Of a stretch of 7,208 bases of DNA, positions 1-5,200 are shown one piece after another. The position numbers were made by a program, and so were the translations under genes. The DNA lies in assembly GCA_014379235.1 (NCBI GenBank), contig JACMMD010000180.1, positions 1 through 7,208 of the forward strand. The letters are read 5' to 3'. Each line of letters starts with the position of its first letter. Position 1 is the first letter of the stretch. The notes beneath the pieces are model-generated. The model saw only the letters and a program-made list of their open reading frames with translations, did not search any database and was not told where the DNA came from. Source of the DNA: Anaerolineae bacterium (lineage in GTDB: Bacteria; Chloroflexota; Anaerolineae; Aggregatilineales; Phototrophicaceae).

Positions 1-294
1 AACCTGCTGGCCGAAGATGTGACATTATGGGCCGATGGTGGCGGTAAGGCGCGTGGCGCGGCTACCCGTCCGCTGCGCGGTGCAGCGACAGTAGCGCAGT
101 TCGCCATCGCTACAACACGGCTCCTACCGGAGAACCTTCAGGTTGAAGTCAAAACGGTCAACGGCGAACCTGCAATTGTGCTGCGCGATGGTGCTGATGG
201 GCGGGCCTTTGTGGTGATCTCCATCCGCATGGAGCGCGGACGCATCGCGGAGATGTGGACTATCGGCAACCCCGATAAGCTCAAACGGGTGTAG
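1..294 (+). CDS. SigJ/ECF41-type RNA polymerase sigma factor, C-terminal part (partial, 5' end outside window)
   Basis: Frame 1 is open from the first base to a TAG at 292-294 and gives 97 residues. They match the SnoaL/NTF2-like tail that ECF41 (SigJ-like) sigma factors carry behind their sigma2 and sigma4 domains. The visible hallmarks are DGGGK at residues 12-16 and NPDKL at residues 90-94, both known conserved motifs of the ECF41 extension. In that family the tail modulates sigma activity in place of a classical anti-sigma factor. The sigma2 and sigma4 regions and the true start lie left of the window. A GTG at 19 is only an internal valine codon. The gene converges on the esterase gene, with 55 bp between the two stops. 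A stand-alone SnoaL-like protein cannot be excluded without the upstream sequence, but the paired motifs make the sigma factor much more likely. Confidence 0.85.
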   Translation, partial: NLLAEDVTLWADGGGKARGAATRPLRGAATVAQFAIATTRLLPENLQVEVKTVNGEPAIVLRDGADGRAFVVISIRMERGRIAEMWTIGNPDKLKRV

Positions 295-319
295 GAAAAA
301 TTACCCCTCTATCCCTTGC

Positions 320-383
320 CCTTTCTCCCACAAGGGGCGAAAGGGAGTTTTAAGTCCCCTCACCCCGTTTTGTGGGAGAGGGG
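320..383. terminator. Inverted repeat between convergent genes, likely bidirectional terminator and dispersed repeat
   Basis: Arms 320-333 (CCTTTCTCCCACAA) and 370-383 (TTGTGGGAGAGGGG) pair over 14 positions with two G-U wobbles. The core of nine perfect pairs is 325-333 with 370-378. The structure lies between the sigma factor stop (294) and the end of the esterase coding region, where transcription from both sides should stop. Its C/T-rich, CTCTCCCACAAGGGG-like composition resembles short dispersed repeats I recall from many bacterial genomes, so it may be a repeat copy that acts as a terminator. The right arm lies inside the esterase reading frame. No clear U-tract follows the stem. Confidence 0.5.
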
Positions 384-1477
384 ACTGTGATTATATCTCG
401 TTCTGGGCCGAACAGCGCTTCCAGCCCGCGCCAGACATCATCGCGCCACGACATGTAGTTATGCCCGCCAGCGAAAACGTTGAAATCGACGTTGTAGCCC
501 TTATTTTGCAGCAGCTTGTACATGGAGTCGTTTGTGCCCAATAGATACTCGTACTGCCCAACGTCCATCCAGATATTGAGCGGTTTGACATCGGTGCTGT
601 GGATCAACTCATAGACGACGGTTTCGTGGTGTCCGATGTGGAATGCCCCCGATTGGGTCAACACCTTGCCGAAGATGTGCGGCACTCGCAATCCAGAATA
701 CAGCGACATCAGCCCACCCATCGACGCGCCCATGATGCCATACGCGCCGGGATTCTCGTCGATGTCCAGCAAGTTCAGGTTTTCGTGGGCGAGCGGCAGC
801 ACACTGTCCACGAAGAAGGCTAAGGTGCTTTCGCTGCACCCATATTCGACCACACGGGCCTGCCGTCCGTGATGCGCTAAGGCCATGGCAATCGGGCGGA
901 TGCGCCCCTGCCCGATCAAGTTATCGACCATGTGCAGCAGGCGTCCCTGCCCGATATAGTCCTGACCGTCCAGCACCAGCAGCAGCGGAACAGGTTCGGT
1001 GGTCGGCGGGTGGTAGAGGTGAACGCGCCGATTGCTGCCGACGATGTGAAACAGGTTCTCGACGGTATGGCGCGTCATCACGCCATGCGCGCCTTTGCGC
1101 CGCCGCTTGATGAGCGACGTATGCTGCACATCGGGCATCTCGAAGAAGCTGTTCGGCTCGTCCTGACTATCGACTTTGACGCGAAGGTTGAACGGGTCGC
1201 GGACACGCTGGCCATCGACCACATAGGCGTATTGAATGTAAGCGTCGAGCGGCAGCGTCAGTGAATATGTCCACACGCCTGTTCCCGACTCAACTTCAGT
1301 CATAGTGACAGGTTCTCCACCCCAGCCCCAACCGCTAAAATCCCCCATCAGTTCCGGCGCGTGTTCGCCGTGCCAGACGAAAGTCACGCGCTCACCATCG
1401 ATCAACGGCGCGCCTTCTTTTCGGGCGCGCTCCAACAGAGAGTCCGCCGTTAGTTCAAGCGCTGTGAAATCTTGCAA
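350..1477 (-). CDS. Enterochelin-esterase-like alpha/beta hydrolase with N-terminal CBM48/E-set domain
   Basis: The 375-residue protein has two parts. Residues about 30-112 form an early-set/CBM48-like beta domain (VTFVWHG, then MGDFSGW at 44-50, then YAYVVDG at 83-89 and DPFN at 94-97). Residues about 135-356 are an esterase of the Fes/esterase D type. The nucleophile elbow is GASMGG, with Ser252. The catalytic His is His339 in AGGHNYMSWR. I do not assign the acid residue. Related proteins hydrolyse ester substrates such as siderophores, but nothing here fixes the substrate. No signal peptide is visible, so it is probably cytoplasmic. The start is TTG at 1477, directly after the TAA of trmO. 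AAGGGG at 1487-1492, inside the end of trmO, is a well-placed ribosome site (9 nt), which suggests translational coupling. The last ten codons (366-375) are encoded by an inverted repeat and are probably not part of the fold. Confidence 0.85.
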   Translation of the reverse strand: MQDFTALELTADSLLERARKEGAPLIDGERVTFVWHGEHAPELMGDFSGWGWGGEPVTMTEVESGTGVWTYSLTLPLDAYIQYAYVVDGQRVRDPFNLRVKVDSQDEPNSFFEMPDVQHTSLIKRRRKGAHGVMTRHTVENLFHIVGSNRRVHLYHPPTTEPVPLLLVLDGQDYIGQGRLLHMVDNLIGQGRIRPIAMALAHHGRQARVVEYGCSESTLAFFVDSVLPLAHENLNLLDIDENPGAYGIMGASMGGLMSLYSGLRVPHIFGKVLTQSGAFHIGHHETVVYELIHSTDVKPLNIWMDVGQYEYLLGTNDSMYKLLQNKGYNVDFNVFAGGHNYMSWRDDVWRGLEALFGPERDIITVPSPTKRGEGT

Positions 1478-1933
1478 TTAGAAGTACCCCTTCATGATTC
1501 GATTCATCCATTCGGGTACGGTAGGGTCTTCGACATCATCGAACGCGGGGACATAAGGTTTGATGTCTAACACAGGTGTCCCGTCGATGGCGTCTAAGCC
1601 GCGCACTCGCAGCACGTTACCCGCTACGCTGATGATCTCCACTGTTGTGATGCCAATCGGATTGGGGCGATGCCGTGCGCGCTGTGCGAAGATGCCGCTT
1701 TCGGGCAAATCTGTACGCCCACGCGGGTGACGTGTGAGATGTTTGTTGATGTCAAACTGGGCTTCGTGCATCCAGAAGATAATGATGGCGTGGGAGAAAC
1801 TATCGAGGCCGCGCAACCCATCAATCAGCCAATCGCCAACATGGACTTCGGACACAATCTCGCCCCAACCTTCATCGACAGGCTCGTGGATAGGCGAACG
1901 TACCGTCCCAATGGGTTCAATTTCCATTTTCAT
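1478..1933 (-). CDS. trmO: tRNA (N6-threonylcarbamoyladenosine(37)-N6)-methyltransferase TrmO (TsaA-like domain)
   Basis: The 151-residue protein is almost entirely a TsaA/TrmO domain. This is a SAM-dependent beta-barrel methyltransferase that adds a methyl group to N6 of t6A37 in some tRNAs and helps decoding of ACY threonine codons. Diagnostic segments are IGTVRSP at 8-14, GIFAQRARHRPNPIG at 80-94 and LDAIDGTPVLDIKPY at 113-127. It is shorter than the E. coli enzyme (about 235 residues) because the C-terminal extension is missing, which is common for bacterial and archaeal TsaA-only homologues. The start is ATG at 1933, with AAGG at 1938-1941 and GAGG at 1943-1946 upstream. A second ATG two codons later (1927) is possible. 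The gene follows azlD after 59 bp and abuts the esterase gene. Substrate assignment rests on family membership only. Confidence 0.82.
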   Translation of the reverse strand: MKMEIEPIGTVRSPIHEPVDEGWGEIVSEVHVGDWLIDGLRGLDSFSHAIIIFWMHEAQFDINKHLTRHPRGRTDLPESGIFAQRARHRPNPIGITTVEIISVAGNVLRVRGLDAIDGTPVLDIKPYVPAFDDVEDPTVPEWMNRIMKGYF

Positions 1934-1982
1934 ATTACCTTACCTCAATGAGCAGTCAGTGAGCGCGTGAAGCGCTAGAGGG

Positions 1983-1988
1983 ATTATA
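1983..1988 (-). promoter_or_regulatory. Possible -10 element (TATAAT) for trmO-esterase
   Basis: On the minus strand a perfect TATAAT lies just past the azlD stop codon, about 50 nt before the trmO ATG. It arises from a tandem 9-bp repeat (GCGTTATAA twice, 1984-2001). The spot about 17 nt upstream, where a -35 box should be, reads TCTACC and is poor. No extended TGn motif precedes the -10. A weak or activator-dependent internal promoter is possible, but the match could also be chance. Confidence 0.3.
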
Positions 1989-1992
1989 ACGC

Positions 1993-2325
1993 TTATAACG
2001 CTGCGGTAGACATGAGCCAGCGCCACGCCAGATAAATGCCCATGCCGATCACAATCGTGGCCAGCAGGTTTTTGGTGCGCCACGCCACCAGCGCCGCGAT
2101 AACTCCGGCGATGAGGCCGGCGTTGGTGTAGCTCAGGCTGATTTGGCCGGCATCGTTGAACAGCATTTCCGGCAGGACAATAGCGGCCAGCACGGCAGGC
2201 GGCACGAACTTCAACGTGCGCGTCACGACTTGTGGCAGTTGAAAGCGGCTCAACAGCGCCAGCACCGGATAGCGCACGGCGAATGTCACCAGTGCCATGC
2301 CGGCGATCAAGATAACTTCATTCAT
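1993..2325 (-). CDS. azlD: AzlD family branched-chain amino acid transport protein
   Basis: The 110-residue membrane protein has four hydrophobic segments, at about residues 3-24, 40-56, 66-82 and 85-105. It has the AzlD pattern of TFAVRYPVLALL at 14-25 and LKFVPPAVLAAIVLPEML at 38-55. AzlD is the small partner of AzlC. Together they export branched-chain amino acids and toxic analogues such as 4-azaleucine across the cytoplasmic membrane. The length is normal for the family. The ATG at 2325 has only a weak ribosome site (GGAT-like). The gene sits 48 bp behind azlC, with a perfect palindrome in the gap. Its final codons, GCG TTA TAA, are repeated immediately after the stop in the same frame, a small tandem duplication. 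Confidence 0.88.
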   Translation of the reverse strand: MNEVILIAGMALVTFAVRYPVLALLSRFQLPQVVTRTLKFVPPAVLAAIVLPEMLFNDAGQISLSYTNAGLIAGVIAALVAWRTKNLLATIVIGMGIYLAWRWLMSTAAL

Positions 2326-2349
2326 AAATCATATCCATTTATTCTAGCG

Positions 2350-2377
2350 GTAGGGGCACGATATATCGTGCCCCTAC
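2350..2377. repeat. Perfect 28-bp palindrome, GTAGGGGC-type, in the azlC-azlD gap
   Basis: The half GTAGGGGCACGATA is followed directly by its exact reverse complement. The outer eight bases, GTAGGGGC, are identical to those of the palindrome at 3797-3824, while the inner part differs symmetrically. The palindrome provides the TAG stop of azlC (2374-2376), and in the transcript it would form a strong hairpin between azlC and azlD. It looks like a member of a dispersed small palindromic repeat family. A role in mRNA stability or in tuning azlD expression is inference. Confidence 0.75.
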
Positions 2378-3144
2378 GATGCTGTTTCTTCTGTTTCAGC
2401 GGGTGGCCAAATGCGCTCCGCGATCACGCCTGCGATGACACCCGCCAGTGCCGCGACCATCAGCCCCATCTGATTGGGCAGCGAATGAGCCGCCAGCGCT
2501 ACTAAACCCGCAACTACCGCCGCCAGCAGCATCGGGCGCGAGGTAAGCTGCGGCACAAGCATGGCGATAAAGGCGGCGGGCAAGGCGAAATCCAAGCCCC
2601 AGTTTTCGATGTTGGGGATACTGCTGCCGAGTACAATGCCAACGAACGTAAATATCTGCCACGTCACATACATGGCGAGGTTCGCGCCTAAGAAGTAGTA
2701 ATGCTTATAGGGCGAGTCATCGGGCTGGTTGTAGCGGCCTATCGCCATGACGAAAGACTCGTCGGTCAGCATGAAGCCGAGCGGCAAAAGCCAACGCTGC
2801 GACAGCCCGCGAACGTGGGGCGCAAGCGTGGCCGCATACAGTGAATGGCGCAGGTTGACGATGAAGGTTGTCAAAATGATAAAGCCTGTGGCCGCGCCTG
2901 CGGCCACCATCCCGACGCCGATGAACTGCGCCGAGCCAGCGAACACGAACAGCGACAGCCCTTGAACGGCGGCAGGTGATAGCCCCGCTTCGATGGCGCT
3001 GACGCCGAAGATCACGTCGAAGGGAATCCCGCCGACGATCAGCGGGATGACGGCTTTCACGCCGTTGATGAATTCACTTCTGGGCGTCGGGCGGATGCTG
3101 TTGTCAGTCTCATCCCGTGTAAAGTGTGTTCCGGCCACGGTCAC
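2374..3144 (-). CDS. azlC: AzlC family branched-chain amino acid permease
   Basis: This is the large subunit of the AzlCD exporter, 256 residues from the chosen start. The conserved AzlC run begins at SEFINGVKAVIPLIVGGIPF, continues with the LSLFVFAGSAQFIGVGMVAAG segment, and then has NLRHSLYAATLAPHVRGL and the LTDESFVMAIGRYN motif. Several further hydrophobic helices follow, up to the C-terminal VAALAGVIAGVIAERIW segment. The family is usually 230-260 residues. I choose GTG at 3144, which overlaps the TGA of the upstream gene as GTGA, because the conserved domain starts soon after it. The first in-frame ATG is at 3267, and using it would overlap the upstream gene by 127 bp and add an arginine-rich, unrelated extension. 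No ribosome site precedes the GTG, so translation is probably coupled. A second GTG at 3138 is also possible. The stop codon lies inside a palindromic repeat. Confidence 0.85.
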   Translation of the reverse strand: MTVAGTHFTRDETDNSIRPTPRSEFINGVKAVIPLIVGGIPFDVIFGVSAIEAGLSPAAVQGLSLFVFAGSAQFIGVGMVAAGAATGFIILTTFIVNLRHSLYAATLAPHVRGLSQRWLLPLGFMLTDESFVMAIGRYNQPDDSPYKHYYFLGANLAMYVTWQIFTFVGIVLGSSIPNIENWGLDFALPAAFIAMLVPQLTSRPMLLAAVVAGLVALAAHSLPNQMGLMVAALAGVIAGVIAERIWPPAETEETAS

Positions 3145-3770
3145 GGTAATTCGCCGGGTGAATGTGGCGCAGATGGATTCCAGAAGAACGGCGGCTCGGC
3201 GGGTGTTTGTCCATAGAGGAACGCGCCCAGAAAATCGTCGCTGGCTTTTTTCTGCTTGCCGCTCCATGAGTCGATCTGGATTTTATAGACCGACGTGCGC
3301 TTGAGTTCTTCATCCGCAATCGGGCGGTAATGTTCGCCGGAACGCATGTGCGTGAAGTATTTGTCGATCAGCAGTTGTAACGCATGGCGCGCCTCGTCAC
3401 CGAAGATCATGCTGGCGCTGCCGAAGATCGCTACGCCGGAATACTCGACGCTAAACTCCAGCGCTTCATCGGCTGGCAGCAGTCGCCCCATCTCGGTGAC
3501 GCTGAAACATACGCGGTCTGCGCCGATGGATTCGCCGCTTTCGACATTGGCTTGAGTGCGTCCGTAACGGGCCGTGTGCATATAAATCGCGTCGGACACT
3601 TCGTGATAGACGAACAGGTTACTGTTGATAAACGGCTGCCCTTCGTGAACTGTCGCCAATGAGCCGACGGCGGCGCGGTTCAGCAGGGCGCGAATCCACG
3701 CTTCGTCCTCGATAGCGCGGTCTGCGCGGCGCACTTGGTTGACGGGTTGAGCGGCATAATCACGCGGCAT
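3141..3770 (-). CDS. Pyridoxamine 5'-phosphate oxidase family (NimA-like) flavin-binding protein
   Basis: The 209-residue protein has the split-barrel flavin-binding fold of the Pyridox_ox_2/NimA-like group. Typical segments are LLNRAAVGSLATVHEGQPFI at 29-48, SNLFVYHEVSDAIYMHTARYGRTQAN at 50-75, VCFSVTEMGRLLPA at 87-100 and FSVEYSGVAIFGSAS at 106-120. Members bind FMN or F420-like cofactors and include nitroimidazole reductases and many proteins of unknown substrate. It should not be read as the vitamin B6 enzyme PdxH. It is soluble and has no signal peptide. The ATG at 3770 has a clear AGGGG ribosome site at 3777-3781, six bases away. It is the first gene of the minus-strand run, and its stop overlaps the azlC start by 4 bp. 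A perfect hairpin lies 26 bases upstream of its ATG. Confidence 0.82.
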   Translation of the reverse strand: MPRDYAAQPVNQVRRADRAIEDEAWIRALLNRAAVGSLATVHEGQPFINSNLFVYHEVSDAIYMHTARYGRTQANVESGESIGADRVCFSVTEMGRLLPADEALEFSVEYSGVAIFGSASMIFGDEARHALQLLIDKYFTHMRSGEHYRPIADEELKRTSVYKIQIDSWSGKQKKASDDFLGAFLYGQTPAEPPFFWNPSAPHSPGELP

Positions 3771-3796
3771 AGGTGTCCCCTCACTAAAGTAGTGCA

Positions 3797-3824
3797 GTAG
3801 GGGCGCTTCGCGAAGCGCCCCTAC
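3797..3824. repeat. Perfect 28-bp palindrome, GTAGGGGC-type, upstream of the flavoprotein gene
   Basis: The half GTAGGGGCGCTTCG is followed directly by its exact reverse complement. It shares the GTAGGGGC outer arms with the copy at 2350-2377. It lies 16 bases upstream of the AGGGG ribosome site of the flavoprotein gene (3770), so a transcript from further upstream would carry a strong hairpin in its leader. It also closes the small minus-strand ORF at 3821-3949 by supplying its TAG. Confidence 0.75.
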
Positions 3825-3949
3825 ACAATAATCTCAACTATCATGCTACGCGAAATGGACTTACGCCGGATATATCCAAGCTGATCCATATTGTCTCGTA
3901 GCCGCGAACCATCTTGAGGGTTGTATAAAATACACAGCACTTTCGCCAT
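3821..3949 (-). pseudogene. Small ORF, possible 5' remnant of an NAD-dependent formate dehydrogenase gene
   Basis: An ATG at 3949 opens a 42-codon frame that ends at a TAG inside the palindromic repeat. It begins MAKVLCILYNPQDG. NAD-dependent formate dehydrogenases, as I recall them, begin MAKVLCVLYDDPVDG, so the first 14 residues fit with one gap and conservative changes. The remainder (SRLRDNMDQLGYIRRK, then SISRSMIVEIIV) does not match that enzyme, which is normally near 390-400 residues. Either this is a heavily deleted gene start cut off by a repeat, a genuine short protein, or a chance similarity. No ribosome binding site precedes the ATG. The similarity is from memory and is unverified. 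Confidence 0.3.
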
Positions 3950-4014
3950 TTAACGTTGGTCTAACTATGATCGGTTATTGTTGGGCTTGCAGTTGGGCGT
4001 GAAGTGGCGAAGCG
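3825..4014. other. Divergent intergenic region, left and middle part
   Basis: The gap between the divergent genes at 3770 and 4176 is 405 bp. Its left part holds the palindrome and the small ORF listed separately. A short perfect palindrome, GGATATATCC, lies at 3868-3877. An AT-rich stretch, TTGTATAAAATAC, lies at 3921-3932 but lacks a properly spaced -35 box on either strand. I could not identify a convincing promoter for the minus-strand operon here. Nothing resembles a tRNA or a riboswitch I know. Confidence 0.5.
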
Positions 4015-4044
4015 TTGTCAGTGCGCGCTTGTTGATGATAGAAT
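4015..4044 (+). promoter_or_regulatory. Sigma70-type promoter for the GNAT-like/R3H ATPase pair
   Basis: The -35 box TTGTCA (4015-4020) and the -10 box TAGAAT (4039-4044) each match consensus at five of six positions and are 18 bp apart. Transcription would start near 4051 and leave a leader of about 125 nt before the ATG at 4176. This is the best-formed promoter in the window and points at the first gene of the plus-strand pair. Confidence 0.55.
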
Positions 4045-4108
4045 GAGGCTCATGGTGAAGCACACAACCCACAGCGTGAACCTGCTAGGCGCAGTCGTAC
4101 CTTCTCCT

Positions 4109-4123
4109 GCCGGACTATCCGGC
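4109..4123 (+). other. Small stem-loop in the leader of the GNAT-like gene
   Basis: GCCGGA and TCCGGC pair perfectly around a three-base CTA loop, roughly 60 nt into the predicted 5' leader. I recognise no riboswitch or T-box elements around it. It may be part of a larger leader structure or have no function. Confidence 0.3.
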
Positions 4124-4175
4124 GTTGTAAACACGCGGCCATGCTTTCGCCGTCTATCGATGAAGAGAGACCGTT

Positions 4176-5174
4176 ATGCCCGCGCGTAAGATCGAAGTGC
4201 GACCCGCATCGCTAGTCGATATCCCGTTGATCCTACGCTTGATCGACGATGGTATTGTGCTGGACAGCCGACTGGGTTACACCGCCGATGTCGAAGCGCC
4301 CCAGAGCCACCTGTTTTCGAGCATCTTTTTGCCTCAGCGGGGGCTACATACATGGGTAGCGCGCTCGGACGATCAGCAGGCTGTGGCGCAGTTTCGACTG
4401 CGCCAAGATGAACCTAACGCGCAGTTGATGTATGTTGCGCCGCCGCCGCATCGTTATCTGAACGATACCGTGTGGCTGCACCTGCTGGACGCGATGACCG
4501 CCGAAGCAGGCCGACGCGGCGCGCACATCCTCACGGGTGAGGTGCATGAGGAAAGCCGCTTGTTCGAAACCATGCGTACCGCGAATTTCGCAGTGTATGC
4601 GCGGCAGGCGATCTGGCGGCGCGTTCCGGTGGAAGATGGCGCGAATGGGATTGTGACGCTGCATCAGCCGCCTGTCGAACTGACGGCGGAGACCGACGCA
4701 GACGCGATGGGTATCCAATCGCTGTACGTGGATACAGTGCCGAGCCTTGTGCAGCCTGTTTCGCAGCCGCCTCTGGATTGCACGGGTCTGGTGTACCGCA
4801 AGAATGACCGTATCGAGGGCTATTTAGCCATCTCGGAGGGCAAACATGGTGTTTTTATAACGCCCTATCTTCATCCTGATATTTACAGCGACGCGCCGGA
4901 TGTTCTGGCAACGGCGCTTGCCCGCGTCCATGCGACGGGCCGTTCCGCTAAAGTCCCGGTATATGTGCGTGTGAGCCGTTATCAGAACTGGCTCGAACCT
5001 ATGCTGGATGAACTCGATTTTGAACTGTGGGCGCAGCAAGCGGTGATGGTGCGGCATATCGCCGCGGGGATACGAATGAATGCATTCGCTCCTTTAGAAC
5101 GGAAGCTCGACGCGATTTCGAGACCCGTTCGACCACCCGCGAGTCGTGTGCGCGAAGCGGTACTTGAACGCTAA
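4176..5174 (+). CDS. Tandem GNAT-fold protein (putative N-acetyltransferase-like, function unknown)
   Basis: The 332-residue soluble protein appears to hold two diverged GNAT-type halves. The N-terminal half (about 6-150) opens with the typical IEVRPASLVDIPLILRLID and ends with a motif-B-like stretch, TGEVHEESRLFETMRTANFAVYARQAIWRR. The C-terminal half (about 160-297) has GLVYRKNDRIEGYLAIS, and ends in VPVYVRVSRYQNWLEPMLDEL followed by DFELWAQQAVMVRH. The endings ARQAIWRR and AQQAVMVRH correspond, which suggests internal duplication. The acetyl-CoA pyrophosphate loop (Q/RxxGxG/A) is not recognisable in either half, so catalysis is doubtful. A binding or regulatory role is as likely. The tail after 300 is Arg/Pro-rich and probably flexible. 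The ATG at 4176 has GAGAGA five bases upstream and a promoter at 4015-4044. An R3H-domain ATPase gene follows after 26 bp, so the two are probably co-transcribed. Confidence 0.65.
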   Translation: MPARKIEVRPASLVDIPLILRLIDDGIVLDSRLGYTADVEAPQSHLFSSIFLPQRGLHTWVARSDDQQAVAQFRLRQDEPNAQLMYVAPPPHRYLNDTVWLHLLDAMTAEAGRRGAHILTGEVHEESRLFETMRTANFAVYARQAIWRRVPVEDGANGIVTLHQPPVELTAETDADAMGIQSLYVDTVPSLVQPVSQPPLDCTGLVYRKNDRIEGYLAISEGKHGVFITPYLHPDIYSDAPDVLATALARVHATGRSAKVPVYVRVSRYQNWLEPMLDELDFELWAQQAVMVRHIAAGIRMNAFAPLERKLDAISRPVRPPASRVREAVLER

Positions 5175-5200
5175 CGAAGTTTAGGAGTAGCAATTCGTAT

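Noticed and set aside
932..1264. 110-codon plus-strand frame inside the esterase gene
   Set aside because: It is antisense to the well-supported esterase coding region and has no domain or ribosome site of its own.
3145..3267. Upstream extension of azlC to the ATG at 3267
   Set aside because: It overlaps the 3' end of the flavoprotein gene in a different frame, encodes an unrelated Arg-rich stretch, and would make AzlC longer than usual.
3921..3932. AT-rich TATAAA/TAAAAT stretch as a possible promoter
   Set aside because: No -35-like hexamer lies at 16-19 bp on either strand. The nearest TTGTCT is about 27 bp away.
4004..4189. 61-codon plus-strand frame ahead of the GNAT-like gene
   Set aside because: It contains the promoter, overlaps the next gene's start, has no ribosome site and encodes no recognisable motif. 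The region is better explained as promoter plus leader.
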